From: Zygnema cylindricum
Taxonomy: Eukaryota; Streptophyta; Zygnematophyceae; Zygnematales; Zygnemataceae
Assembly (NCBI GenBank): GCA_037447655.1
Contig: JBBHKE010001331.1
Coordinates: 1 to 32,758 of the forward strand
Length of the DNA: 32,758 bases
Direction: 5' to 3'
Part shown: piece after piece, positions 1 through 10,795 of the stretch
How the letters are laid out: each line of letters starts with the position of its first letter
Position numbering within the stretch: position 1 is the stretch's first letter
The notes under the pieces: generated by a model
The model's database searches: none
What the model saw: the letters and a program-made list of their open reading frames with translations, nothing else
What the model was told of the DNA's origin: nothing
Made by a program: the position numbers and the translations under genes

Positions 1-33
1 CTCCTCTCCCCCTCTCCCTCTTCGCCCCCCCAG

Positions 34-529
34 GCCAGGACAGCGAGTACACCCTCCATTTGGCCGTGGGCCAGTGTCCTCAGAGATGCATTCACTATGT
101 CACGTCATGCCAGAGAGAAGTCCTGGAGGAACTTTTGGACAGGTGCTCTCTATCTCTCCCTTCCTCCCTCCCTCCTTTTTCGTCACCCTTTCCCTCTCTC
201 CCTCCCCGTCACCCTGGCCCTCTATCTCTTTGCTGCTCTTTCCCTCTCTCCTCTCCTCTCTCTTTCCCCCCTTTCTTTCCCCTCCCCTTTCTCTCTCCTT
301 CTCTCTAACCACTGTCTTACTCGCCCTTTCGCTTCTATATGTATTTATTTACTATTCTTTTTGCTTTTTTCTGTCTTTTTGTGGCAGCATGGTGGAGGGG
401 CGGCAGTCGGTTGTGGAGCTGTCGAGTACTTTTTTTGGATTTATTGCAAAAGCCAATTTTGAGAACGGGCGCGAACGTCCCGTGAAGAGAAAACCAAGAA
501 AAACCGAAAAATGGGTTGATTGGTACTAG
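34..529 (+). CDS. 3' end of a 4Fe-4S ferredoxin-like protein gene (last two exons)
   Basis: Two exons, 34-142 and 388-529, are separated by a pyrimidine-rich intron (143-387, GT...AG). The acceptor cccccccag ends at 33. The first exon reads DSEYTLHLAVGQCPQRC then IHYVTSCQREVLEELLD. It ends on two bases of a serine codon that the next exon completes (AG|C), so the frame is kept. The second exon reads SMVEGRQSVVELSSTFFGFI, then a basic stretch rich in K and R, ends WVDWY and stops with TAG at 527-529. The CP-x2-C-IHYV motif is typical of the last cluster-binding cysteine of single 4Fe-4S ferredoxin domains, as in plant plastid ferredoxin-like and DnaJ-ferredoxin proteins. The other cysteines and any transit peptide would lie upstream, outside the window. 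The family is inferred from this short segment; the exon structure is seen directly. Confidence 0.68.
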
Positions 530-926
530 GTTTGGTTCGGTTTTCGTAGTTTTTTAAATGTAAATAGAGTCTTTCTTTTATATATGGTTTTCTTTTCTTT
601 TTCTTTACACATGGTGAAACTGTCTTTTTTTTTTTTTAGATGTGAAAAATGACAACACTGTACTTATCTTAAGTTTTTTTTATAGCTTTGCTATTAAATG
701 TTTTATTAGTTTTGTTGTACAGTGGTTATTATTTTAGCTTTGTGTAGATTTTCTTCTTTCATGTCTATTTGTAGTACTTTTTAATAATATTTGAATTCGG
801 GGAATATATGTGAACACTTCAACTATCCAAAAATTGCTCTCTATGATTCCTTTTTAAAGATAAAAATAGAAAAATATTTCTCCTTTGATTTTCAGTATGT
901 CTCATTCTTTTTTTATTAGTATTTTT
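530..926. other. 3' flank of the ferredoxin-like gene, no other gene seen
   Basis: T-rich DNA just after the stop codon, probably the 3' UTR and downstream spacer. I see no clear AATAAA signal close to the stop. The stretch ends in the 8-bp target duplication of the next element (gtattttt, 919-926). Confidence 0.4.
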
Positions 927-1394
927 TAGTGTTGTGTATCGGCAAGAAAATTATCGCGATAACACCGATACCGATACTTATCGTTTATCGAACGGTTAGG
1001 GGTCCCGATATATTGCTCCGAGACCAACAAATTCCTTATCAGCGATAAGTGGAAAAAATAGTACGCTCTATAATAGTACTTTATATTATACTGTATTACA
1101 TTTTTCACTTTATATAGCGTGGAATGCCACGTGTAAAAATCTGTTCCGTACTCTGTGTAACGATATAATGGTGATGCAGTATGACAGAACAAGCCGTACA
1201 ATTGTACGGTGCTACCGTACAATTATCGCCGATAGCTATTGGTACCAGTGTTATCGCGATAAAGACCTGATATTACTGGTTTTTTATTGGCGATAACGCC
1301 AGTTTCGATATATCGCGCCAATATATCGATTATCGGCAAACCAAAAAAAGCTACATATCGATTGTTGGCAAAACCTTGCCGATACGCAACACTA
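927..1394. mobile_element. hAT-like MITE, copy A (468 bp)
   Basis: The ends are terminal inverted repeats: TAGTGTTGTGTATCGGCAAG at the left, and at the right the complement of TAGTGTTGCGTATCGGCAAG. The 8-bp direct repeat gtattttt flanks it exactly (919-926 and 1395-1402). An 8-bp duplication with a TIR starting TAGTG is typical of the hAT superfamily. The interior is rich in tatcg/cgata words near both ends and has no transposase frame, so this is a non-autonomous element. Related copies lie at 12286-12744 and 13243-20143. Confidence 0.85.
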
Positions 1395-1402
1395 GTATTT
1401 TT

Positions 1403-2470
1403 ACTCTTTTTGTTCACTTGTCTCTTTGTTGAGTATTTGAAACATTGTGTAGAACAAAATGGCGGTTGTACCGCATCAAGATTAGTTATATTTTACATCG
1501 ATTCAATATTGTAGTCATACGAAATTCTGAGTTAATGATGTGGTACACAACTGTATAGATAATATAGATAATACTAGTACAAAAAGTATACTAAGTACAG
1601 GTCGTACTTGAATGGTTTATCACATTTTGTAAAATTAAAACTCTCGTACAAATAGTGCATAAGATACAAATATTATCATCCAAAAACCTTTTTTTTTAAT
1701 GAATGCTACCTATGATTACGTTTGAAAAATAGAAATATGTACGGTTTTATTAACAAACCCTAATGGTAAACCATTTCAGTACATATAACAAAGAAAACAC
1801 GCAAATAATAAACTGACCATCCCAGCGATGACAGATCGGAGGATAGAAGCTTGTAGAATCTTGAAAGCGAGACGATGAGCGAGACCAGGGCGATCGTTGC
1901 TGATGGCGTGGCGGAAGCATGAATCGGGTCAGAATTAGGGTTCATGTTCAATGCATTCGTCGAGGTTCGGTCGAGTTTGTAGAACATTGTCAAAGGCGGT
2001 AGAGTTCGGCAAGTATTTGACGGCGACAACATGTGCTCTCAAGGTGGAGTTCGCGTAAAGTGAGAAAGGGGCTGCGCGCAACAATTTTATTTACATGTGG
2101 TTGCTGCAGTTTTGTTACCGTAAACCTTGGCCGGCCGTGTGAATTGTTGATTTTCTAATGACGGTCGACGGCTCACAAGCGCGGCATTTTTCATTATCTT
2201 ATTTGTCGCAAGCATAGAGGTTTCATTCGTTAAAATTTTGAATTTTTTACGATTATGCATTATTTTTAGGGTTTTTTGAACTTTTCGTAAATTTCGTATA
2301 CTTTTCATGTACGGATATAATATACGGAATTTCTAAAGAAAGGTTGAAAGTACACCGTGAATCTCTGTTAAAGTTACGAAATCGATATAGTTTCCCATGC
2401 TTTTAGGGTAGCCGTGAAAGTTGTGTTCACATATTCGATGCCTGAATATGTGAGAACACGTTCTCGCGAT
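1403..2470. other. AT-rich spacer without recognisable gene
   Basis: I see only short frames with no family resemblance. One TA-flanked inverted-repeat end, related to the CACCGTGAATCG family, starts near 2352, but I find no convincing partner end. Confidence 0.4.
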
Positions 2471-2761
2471 TTTCTCTCGTCTTTTATGACTTGTAATCAA
2501 ATTTGAGTACTTTTTCCCGTGCGACGCAATTTCCACTGTCGACGCCATTATCTGACACTAATTTTGTACGTCTGTACAGAATAACGAGCAGTTCTAATAT
2601 GGACTGACACATTTTCCCTCGTCTTTTTGACTTGGAATCAAATCTGAGTACGATTTTCCGTGCGACGCACTCAATTTTTCCTTTCGACGCCATTCTCTGA
2701 CACATATTTTGTACGTCTGTACGAAAAAATGAGCAGTTTTAGTACGGACTGACACATTTTT
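2471..2761. repeat. Tandem duplication, two units of about 146 bp
   Basis: Unit 1 (about 2471-2613) and unit 2 (about 2614-2761) share the same order of words: ctcgtctttt..gactt, aatcaaat.tgagtac, cgtgcgacgca, cgacgccatt, ctgacac, ttttgtacgtctgtac, gagcagtt and ggactgacacatttt. They differ by scattered substitutions and small indels, so the duplication is not recent. Confidence 0.8.
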
Positions 2762-3304
2762 ACATTGCACTATCTATAAATATTCGACATTAGAATAATT
2801 AACGCTAGTTAAACAGTACCAAATGTTGATGTAAAGTTTTTTTTTAGTTAAATTTCATTAACTGCAATTTTTTTACGTACATGCGCTTGATGGGCAATGA
2901 AAAAAATAGGGAGCACTCTCCTTCGTGCTAACAAAAAACCAGGTACATTAATTCATGGGCACATACCCTAAGTTGTAGAAGTACTTTTGATGAAATTTTT
3001 CGTATTTTTATTTTATAATTAAGTCAAAGTTGGTCAACGCATTTTAAAAAATGTGAAATTTTGAATAACGCGCACTATGCATTCTTTTTCAAAATACTTT
3101 TCCGTGCGCATAGTACGAATGAAACATCTATGCTCGCAAGTCAAAGCTGTCCAACCGTCAAATCTAAACTCAGCGGCTCTTAACTTGACGAATTTGTACC
3201 CTAAAATGTCCAATCTTTGACAAGCTGACGTAGGTGATTGCGCGCACCCTAAATAGTTAGTGCAATAGTTAATAAATTCATATTTAAGTTTAAAATCCGT
3301 ACAT
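2762..3304. other. Spacer upstream of the tRNA gene
   Basis: AT-rich DNA with no coding signal. A short imperfect inverted repeat (gcgcactatgc near 3070, gcgcatagtacg near 3107) is the only structure I noticed. Confidence 0.35.
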
Positions 3305-3309
3305 GCGGG

Positions 3310-3352
<43 letters not shown>

Positions 3353-3377
3353 GGGTGTTCGATCCACTCTCACCGCA
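3305..3377 (+). tRNA. trnF-GAA: tRNA-Phe (GAA)
   Basis: A full cloverleaf can be read over 73 nt: acceptor GCGGGGA, D arm GCTC..GAGC with loop AGTTGGGA, anticodon stem TCAGA/TCTGA around loop CTGAAGA (anticodon GAA at its centre), variable loop AGGTC, and T arm GGGTG/CACTC around TTCGATC. The discriminator is A; CCA is not encoded, as expected for a eukaryotic nuclear gene. Box A and box B promoter sequences are present in the D and T arms, and a short T run follows at 3381-3384. The acceptor stem has one mismatch (G5 opposite A68) and the T stem one G-T pair, so slight decay is possible. Phe identity is strong; it probably lies in nuclear DNA given its neighbours. Confidence 0.93.
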
Positions 3378-3531
3378 AAATTTTATCTTTATGTACAGTT
3401 TATATACCTATTTTAAAGTTGGTCGCCTGTTTAAAACGGAGTGCGGCCGCTTGAAGGACAAAGTTTTACAATTTTCATGGACGAGTGTAATTTACGCACG
3501 AAATTTCGCACCTTTTGAACAATTCTATGCC

Positions 3532-4556
3532 AATCATAGTTCAAAAGTAGGCGTTTTTTGGTAGGCCTTTTGTAGGCCGCCTTTAGCGTAAGTTATGTAA
3601 CGGGCTTTCCATGTGATCTTCTTAGATCGCTACTATCATCAGCGACCGTCCGATCGTCCGACTCTGACGATAGTCCTATCGTAAGTTGTGTTATGGGCTT
3701 TTCATGTGATCTTCTTAGATCGTTACTTTCATCAACGACCGTCAGATCATCTGAATCTGACGGTTTAAATTAAAAGTCGCTCAAAACTCACGGAAAAATA
3801 TTTTTTTATCCGATTTTTTTTTCAAATTTAGACATGACGTTTAATTCTCTATCGATCCATGCGCAACTCAACCCTGCTACTATTTTGTTTCATTTTGCGG
3901 CCAATACAATATGGGTCTTAAGGCCATGTTGTATGTTTTGCATACAATAGGCATATTGTATGGGCGTACGGTCACCTACTTTTTAACTATGATTCACGGT
4001 GACCGGTGAGTAAATTCTAAATATTGTATACAAATTTTAAGTCGTTTGGCCCATAGTTCAAAGGTATGCGTTTTTATGGTAGGCCTTTGGTAGGTGCACA
4101 AAACTTGGCACAAAACTTGCGTAGAGTAAGCATACTGTATGTGTGTACATTTGTACACACTCTTGTACGAACGTACGAATATGACGTATGATCATAGTAC
4201 AGCGCACGGCGCCGGGCGATTTTTTTTTGCGAATTGACACGGCATAGGATGAGTTGTTTTATGGGCTTTTTATGTGGTCGTCTTAGATCGTTAATTTGAT
4301 CAACGATCGTCCGTTCGTCTAAATATGACGGTTTAAATAAAAAAACCTCAAAACTCACAAAAAAAAAAATGTCCAAATGTTTTTCAAAATTTAGACATGA
4401 CTTTTAATTCTCTATCGATCGATATGCAACTCAACCCTGTTACTATTTTTTTTTCATTTTGCGACCAATACAATATGGGTATTAAGGTCATACTGTATGT
4501 TATACATACAATAGGCATATTGTATGGGCCTACTTTCAACTACTTTTGAACTATGG
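3532..4556. repeat. Tandem duplication, two units of about 515 bp
   Basis: Unit 1 starts at catagttcaaaagtaggcg (3532) and unit 2 at catagttcaaaggtatgcg (4052). Both then carry ggtaggcctt, a block ending atcttcttagatcg or gtcgtcttagatcg, gacggtttaaat, caaaactcac, ttagacatgac, ttaattctctatcgatc, gcaactcaaccctg, and an inverted ccaatacaatatggg...acaataggcatattgtatggg block. Point differences and indels are many, so the copies are old. I see no gene in either unit. Confidence 0.82.
3592..3770. repeat. Inner tandem duplication of 92 bp inside the first 515-bp unit
   Basis: The sequence from agttatgtaacgggctttcc (3592) recurs from agttgtgttatgggctttt (3684), offset 92 bp, including atgtgatcttcttagatcg, atca.cgaccgtc and tctgacg. 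The second 515-bp unit has only one such block, so this step came after, or apart from, the larger duplication. Confidence 0.8.
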
Positions 4557-5502
4557 TACTTTGGCCGCTTTAAAAAAAGGCTTAAGTTGGCGTTCCATCA
4601 GACGAAAAGTTAGGTTATTTACATAAATCCGAACCTATCCGTACTACGTCGTACCTCTTATTTTGTTTTTATACCAAAACTACATTACATAAAATCTTGC
4701 CAATATTCTCTAAAGGTTTAGGAGGTAACAATGACCGTTATGATGTTTTTTGGCGAAGCATTCGCTTCAAAAGTTTATGTCATAGATGTTCCGTGCGTAT
4801 AATACACACGAAACGAACGCGCGAATACTACGCACGATACGCATTTAACGATGATGAAAATGTTATAAAATACGTACCAGACTACGTACCCGTACTTTTT
4901 TCGTACATTTGCATAGTGTTTTCGTACAATTCAGCAAGTTTTAGGGTTATTAAGGGGTTTTGAGGAATTTTAGGGTACATTCTCATGCATTCTCATATAT
5001 TTTTGTTAAATAACCAACTTTTATTCGTACATTTACGTAAAGTGTCCGTATTTTTTTCGTACTTTGGACGGTTATTGTTTTGTGTTTTTTTGGGTACAAT
5101 TTTGTACGTTTCCGTTTATTCCAGTTATACGGACTTACATCTTTCGTACATCTACGTACAACGTCCGTGTATATCAGTACTTTTAGGGTTATTGAAGGGG
5201 GGATTTTAGGGTGTTCAGGGTCCTTCCCGTGCATTTCGTACATTCCCTTAAATTACAGTACAACTGCCTTACATTATCTGTACTCTTAGGTTTTTTAGGG
5301 TGCACCTTTCTTACAATGTCGTACATTTCCGTATGTTTCTCGTACGTTTTAGGATTTTTTAAGGATTTTTTAGGGTTAAGGGGACGGTTTCTGTACGTTT
5401 TCGTTCATCGTATAGTGAAAACTAACGAACCGTTATGAAAGTAACGAATACTACCTAAAAATCGTAAAAAAGTCGAAATCTGTACGAATTGGGCAACTAG
5501 GG
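4557..5502. other. Spacer rich in CGTAC/GTACG and TTTAGGG-like words
   Basis: I recognise no gene. From about 4870 to 5400 the strand is full of cgtac words (cgtaca, tccgtac, cgtacttt) and of ttttaggg or ttaggg words (for example near 4940, 5185, 5205, 5295 and 5375). The latter resemble degenerate plant telomere repeats (TTTAGGG), but no two are in perfect tandem. Confidence 0.4.
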
Positions 5503-5552
5503 TTTCTGTAAATGGTGATGTACCTCACGAGGTACATCACCAATTACAGAAA
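5503..5552. repeat. Near-perfect 50-bp palindrome (24-bp arms, 2-nt centre)
   Basis: The left arm 5503-5526 (tttctgtaaatggtgatg then tacctc) pairs with the right arm 5529-5552 (gaggta then catcaccaattacagaaa) around a 2-nt centre, with one mismatch. It could be two fused terminal inverted repeats of a lost mobile element, or a hairpin former; nothing in the flanks decides. Confidence 0.85.
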
Positions 5553-5684
5553 ATTTTGAGCCGCGACACGTCGGATAATGAGCATACGTGTCAGGACGGC
5601 AACCACGGAAATAATAAAAAATCGCACACGATATACACATTCAGAAATCCAACCGGAAACACAAAAAAAATATCGTAACGCACT

Positions 5685-5750
5685 TTCGTCACGCTATTTT
5701 GTTGGCGCCAATTCGTCACACTATTTTAGGCAGCGCTCATTCGTCACGCG
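5685..5750. repeat. Short tandem repeat, 27-28 bp unit, about 2.4 copies
   Basis: The word ttcgtcac recurs at 5685, 5712 and 5740. The first two copies continue with c/gctatttt and then ggcgcc or ggcagcgc. Confidence 0.7.
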
Positions 5751-6154
5751 AAAAAGCAGAAACCCAAAAAAAATGAGTATCTGACATCTGACAAGCGTTT
5801 GCAAAGAGTACAAAATTTGTGTGGTACGATGCGCTGGTCCGTACGTATAAGGTACGCAAATGACGATATCGAGTTTGAGGTTGGTCGGTGTAATTTCAAT
5901 ATACGATCTTATCTTACATGGAACCACTTATTTATTTGATTTATTTTCCTAAATAGGGTATAAAGACGTAAAATTTGTTGGGCCGCCTTTAGAAACGTCG
6001 GCCTTTAGGGGATTCTGTTTGTACGGACGAAATTATACGGCCAATCGTGCGCCTTTTATTGTTTTTCCAGGTCGGTCAGAAAATTAGATATGGATGGACG
6101 GCGGAAAATAAATGGAAATAAAAAAAATTGAAAGACGGCGTAACAATTTTATGA

Positions 6155-6403
6155 CTCATAAATGATTCTGGATTTGGTGACACGTGTCTCTGTCCTAGCT
6201 GTTCAAATGAATCCGTATGCTTTGCAATTCCAGCATGGAAAGGACATTTTTGTCTTTTCTGCGATAAGCTGCCCAAAATGTCAGAGATTACAATATTTGA
6301 CGTGGACAAGCACTGCAAAATTATATATTTGGATGGCGAGTTTTGGATTTTGGATGACGACAAGGGCAGGAGACAGCCATCGTCAGACTGGACGTGGGCA
6401 TAA
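6155..6403 (+). other. Possible small coding fragment with a Cys-rich zinc-ribbon-like patch
   Basis: The frame is open from 6155 to TAA at 6401-6403 (82 codons, no clear ATG start). It contains CLCPSCSNESVCF, then WKGHFCLFCDKLP, then an acidic region with DVDKHCKIIYLDGEFW and DDDKG. Paired CPxC and CxxC motifs about 20 residues apart, followed by a charged, non-repetitive segment, look protein-like rather than random. I do not recognise the family. It may be one exon of a lost or captured gene, or a chance frame; no splice partners are evident. Confidence 0.25.
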
Positions 6404-7833
6404 CGTCAGAGTCTGATCGACCTCCCCGTAAAAAGACAATATGGTACGGTTTTCAAATTGACAATGAATATCACGCTGATTTGTACATACATTCTGTACG
6501 AAAATCTATGGGACGGTCATTTATACCAAGCCGACAAAGACTGAATCTTTTGTCGTTTTATTCCTTTATATCAGGTGACGTATGACTAGATTGGATCCGA
6601 TAGAGCTTTTTATTTTACACCGTTTATATAAATAATAAAATAAAATACATAAAATAATAATTTACTTAATAATAAAATAGACTTTACTCTTTTTAGCGTG
6701 AAATAAAAAAGTGATTATTATCTGACGCTGCCACGCGGGCAACAACAGAGGAAGGTGAGACAAATCAGCCGACAAAGCAGAAAATGACAAAACATTAAAC
6801 GACAGAAAATGGAGCTGCGGGCGATTTTTTCGTAATCGATAAAAGTAAAAAATACGAAGCTAATCGACGGCAAGCGGTCAAAGGGTGTTATTGCGCCGGC
6901 CGTCTTTTCATTCTCATTATATTATGTTGTCGTTTAGTGAACGGAAATGTTATAACTAAACCAAGGGAGTCTCTATAATTACTATCATTTCACCTGGAAT
7001 TTTGTTTTTAGTGAAATTGCACTATTCGTACCCATGGTTCCTATACGACAGGCTGTACCAGCTTTTTGACGTACATATTGCGACAGACAGCTGTACGTGC
7101 TCTCACTAGAGACAAAATTATAAAGTTCTACCGTCCTGCTGGATCTATATTTGTACAGTTTTTGCTTTTTTGTGATCTATTTTTTTGTGAATCAGCGTAT
7201 GAAATCCGTAGGCATTTTCCTACGATCGTGTGAAATCGATTGCGATAATAGTGCCACGTGGCTAGAGAAACGAAATAATGTGATGTTATATATGCTATGA
7301 AAGTTCGCTGAATTAGCTGCCATAATTCCGTACAAATTGTACTGTAATTTGTTTGATTGGTACAGCGTCGCCTCTTTGGTCGAGGTGTACGATTTTGTAA
7401 GAATTTTCACGATATTGTACGATATCATTCCAAAATAATTAAATAAATAATCGGCTGGATTCGTAGTACACCGTGAAACGCTATTAGTGTTACTGTATTT
7501 TTTCATCTCTTAAGACATATTTTCTCCGTACACACTTGTCGGATGGTGGATCTGACGGTTGCGATTGAAAGGCATCATTCTCACCTTCCGATTGGCGGTC
7601 TCCACGTGGAAATCTGACAATTGTGTACGGATAAAGGTGTTTTAAGTGGCGAAAAAAACATTAACCCCTAATCGTGTACGCTCCACAGCACACTTCACCG
7701 CCTATCCCTATTTAGAGTTGGTAATTAGTTAATCAGGGATAACACATTAATATAAATATCTACACTAAATTAATATATGCAGAGTGTATTAATATGGACC
7801 TTTCAAATCAAAAAGCATATAAGCACTACAGTA
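6404..7833. other. AT-rich spacer without recognisable gene
   Basis: I see no coding signal. A single CACCGTGAAACGCTATTAG end of the TA-flanked family lies at 7469, without a visible partner. Confidence 0.35.
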
Positions 7834-8372
7834 CACCGCCAATCGTTATTAGCGTTGTGTACGCTAATTCCGTCCCGCTTTTTTTTATTTTTATTCTCCA
7901 TTAGTGTAGTTCATTCTATTTTTTTCTTTATTCTATTTAGGGTTATTTTCAGTACGTTGTCTCTTAAATAGAGTGGTGTAAAGTCAGTGTCAGTCCGTAC
8001 ATAAATGTACCTTTTTAAGTTAAAAAGTACAATAAATTAGTTTTAGTAACCGCGGACGCATGAGAATGTGCGTTCTAAAAAGGAAAAAAAACCAGGTCGT
8101 AAAAAATCTCGTTCCCACATATTCGTCCGACAGCACGTTCGACCGTGTGAGTGTACAATTTGTGTACGATTTGTCAGATTCTGTACGGAGACCTATATTA
8201 GTGTAAGCATGTTTGCGACCGACAATTTTTTTTTCAAAGATCCAAATTACCATAATCAAACAATTAGAATGTATGATTTTTTCCAAAATTTTCAAAATTC
8301 TTAAATAGCGTACACCACTGTAGTTAATATTATACGCTAATCAAACTCCCACGCTAATAACGATTGGCGGCG
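7834..8372. mobile_element. TA-flanked inverted-repeat element (539 bp)
   Basis: The left end CACCGCCAATCGTTATTAG and the right end CTAATAACGATTGGCGGCG are inverted repeats of about 21 bp with one mismatch at the tip, flanked by TA at both sides (7832-7833, 8373-8374). This fits a Tc1/mariner-type non-autonomous element, though the TIR is not the Stowaway consensus. The interior has short frames only and no DDE transposase. Confidence 0.75.
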
Positions 8373-8390
8373 TACGGTATGGGTATCGAA

Positions 8391-8435
8391 CACCGTGTAT
8401 CGCTATTAGGGTTAACACCAATAGCGATTCACGTG
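8391..8435. repeat. Collapsed copy of the TA-element: two TIRs back to back
   Basis: CACCGTGTATCGCTATTAGG is followed after only a few bases (gttaac) by ccaatagcgattcacgtg, the inverted form of the same end. TA follows at 8436-8437 but does not precede it. It looks like an element that has lost nearly all of its interior. Confidence 0.7.
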
Positions 8436-8528
8436 TACTGTACTGTACTGCACCATACGGTATGGTACTGTACATAATGTACGGTAATGTCTGTGTTGTA
8501 ATGTAATGTACTGTACTGTATTGTAGTT
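8434..8528. repeat. Degenerate (TGTAC)n-like tract
   Basis: Repeated tgtac, ctgtactgtactg, tacggtatgg and taatgtaatg words occur without any gene. Confidence 0.7.
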
Positions 8529-8931
8529 TACGATTTCGGGTCAGCAAAACATTCTGATAGTGAAGGGCGGCAGATATAAAAAATATATATGAATAAAAAT
8601 ACGATTGAAAAATTGACGCGTGGACGGCTGGATCCGTGGCATAATTGTTATAACTCATTTTGGCGTTTTACGGTCACGTCAAAATCTCATAAGAATTGTC
8701 GGTCATGTCTTTTTCCCAATTCTTCCCGTATTTTGTCGCCGAAGGCACTTGACGTCCTGTATGACGTGGCACTCTTTGTTTCTGAGGGTGCGTCTCCATG
8801 TGCCTAAGTAAGGGTTTTTTTCTGTCGTTTTCCTGTAAAACTTAGAGCCGTACCGCATAAGTTTCAACCGTACAGAAAAAAGAAAAAATGAGAAGTACAT
8901 TTTGCGTCATCATCGAATTTAAGATATACTA

Positions 8932-9130
8932 CACCGTGAATCGTTATTAGCCTTATGTACGCTATATCGGCACCCCAAAATTTTGACATTGATACCTTAA
9001 ATATAATAAATTACACTATTTAAGTACGTGGACCATAATCTGCCACGTCTCCTGGCACTAAATTAGAATGAATGACGCTAAATTTTTCTTTACACTAATA
9101 ATTTCTATACGCTAATAACGATTCAAGGTG
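8932..9130. mobile_element. TA-flanked inverted-repeat element (199 bp)
   Basis: The left end CACCGTGAATCGTTATTAG and the right end CTAATAACGATTCAAGGTG form inverted repeats with one mismatch, flanked by TA at 8930-8931 and 9131-9132. It belongs to the same family as 7834-8372 and 12745-13232 but is a shorter deletion derivative. Confidence 0.8.
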
Positions 9131-9919
9131 TACTTATTGTCGTTTTGTGTTCTTCGACCCACGGCCACGCCAACAAACGTCATCTTCAAACTTTTCTTTA
9201 AAACACAGGGAAGATGTGTTTTAAAACAAAGATTTTTCGAAAAACAAATAAAAACACGTATTCGCACGGGTAAAAAAATTCCAGGAAATTTCAAAAGAAT
9301 TCAAGCGACGACGAAAAGTGCACGATCCGCTATGTTTTGTCCGTTTGCGTTCAGGTACGACAAAGCAAAGTACACAATTTGTTTGGTTTTGTCCGTTTTG
9401 CACCTGGTACGGATTTTATTTCGCCAGGGGGTCTCAAGATCCGATGCCATTTCACGTCGCGCGGACAAGAGACGCAAAGGCAAAGTGCATCTTCTTCAAC
9501 CGTGAAACGGCACAGGCTGGATGGCGGGACGTCTACAATGTCACGAAAGCTCATGCGACGTCACAACCTGCTACAAAAAATAACGTGCGTCATCACAGAT
9601 TGTAGACGTTGACAGCCGTCACGGGCATTGTCAGCGTATACAATCGTCACACGGTTAAGTAACTATGTCGTTGTTACTTGTTACACATAGGGACACCCGA
9701 AATCCGGGTCCGCCGGATCTGCGCTAAAAAACAAAGTTTTTTCTCTAAGTTTCAAGTACATGGAGACGCACCCTGAATCATATATTTCTGAATTCTGATT
9801 GTCCCTGGCGCATAGTTGTTCAAATCGCGCGATTTTTTCCTTTTTTTCGATTAAAACGTATAATTCGTAACTTTTGAATAAATCGGAAAAAACGCGATGT
9901 AATTTCTGTCCGGTAAACT
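9131..9919. other. Spacer with overlapping open frames, no recognised gene
   Basis: Frames of 90-125 codons overlap on both strands between 9128 and 9605, none with family resemblance. The region has higher GC than its neighbours, which lowers stop-codon density, so the frames are weak evidence for coding. Confidence 0.35.
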
Positions 9920-10190
9920 GAACGGCTAATTCACGTAAACTGTACGGTATTTTACGATAGATGTACGGTTTTGTACGGTAAATGTACGGAAATTGACGAA
10001 AAGATACGTTGCACTTCGTAGTACTTTCTGTCCGGTACACTTAACAGAAATTTTACGATAATGTACGGAATTGTACAAAAACATGTACGGACTATTACGA
10101 AAAGATACGGAAAATGTACGAAAATGGTAAAAACTGCGGTATATGTGAAATTTATTTTTGTTTACATGTACAGAATAGTACGGACGAAAA
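9920..10190. repeat. Degenerate short repeat of tgtacgg(a/t) words
   Basis: Words such as tgtacgg, ttacga, tgtacggaaa and tgtccggtaaactgaacgg (9908) / tgtccggtacacttaacag (10029) recur every 10-20 bp. The block tttctgtccggta appears twice about 121 bp apart. No gene is seen. Confidence 0.65.
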
Positions 10191-10534
10191 TTCATTAAGG
10201 ATTTTTACGATTTTTTCAAAAGGTTCAATGCGTTTGTTACGTATAATTCGTCGTGATTAAATCGTTCGCACTAAACGCCGTGAACAACTATGCCCTGGCG
10301 TCAATTTCTATGTCACATTATTTAATTATTACATACGACAGCGTAACATAAAACTTTCTGTTATCTTCAAATGTCACGCTTTGGGCAAACCGAAGGTTTT
10401 TGATTTTGAGATCCGACCGTACAAAATTAACTAATCGGAGGGCGCAAAATCCTCCCGACAAGAAAGCGGAGATCACTCCTCGATTTCCTACCGTAAGCTT
10501 CGAGAAGATTCTACCAATGAAAATTGAGCACGTC

Positions 10535-10795
10535 TAGAAAGTCCAGACGAAATATCGGTGTGGTTTCTACATGCTTGACGTGACAACAACGCCAAAATAT
10601 GGGAATTTGTAAAGATGAGATTTCATAAAATTTCACAAAAAGACAAAAATCGCGTGTAGTGAGCGCGTCCGGTCAAAATATCGGCGTTGTTTTTACATGT
10701 TTGTCGTTACCACAACGCCAAATTCTGGCCCCGAGTAAAAGTGTTGATATATTCACCAAAAAACAAAAGTAAAAGGCGGGAAAAATCTATAAAAC
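10535..10795. repeat. Diverged direct duplication of about 130 bp
   Basis: Both halves share aaatatcgg.gt.gttt.tacatg, ttg.cgt.ac.acaacgccaaa and a trailing ttcac.aaaa.acaaaa block. The halves start near 10540 and 10673. Confidence 0.7.

Noticed and set aside
2352-4002. A 1.65-kb TA-family element enclosing the tRNA gene (ends at 2352 and 4002)
   Set aside because: The ends match only partly and no TA duplication follows the right end.
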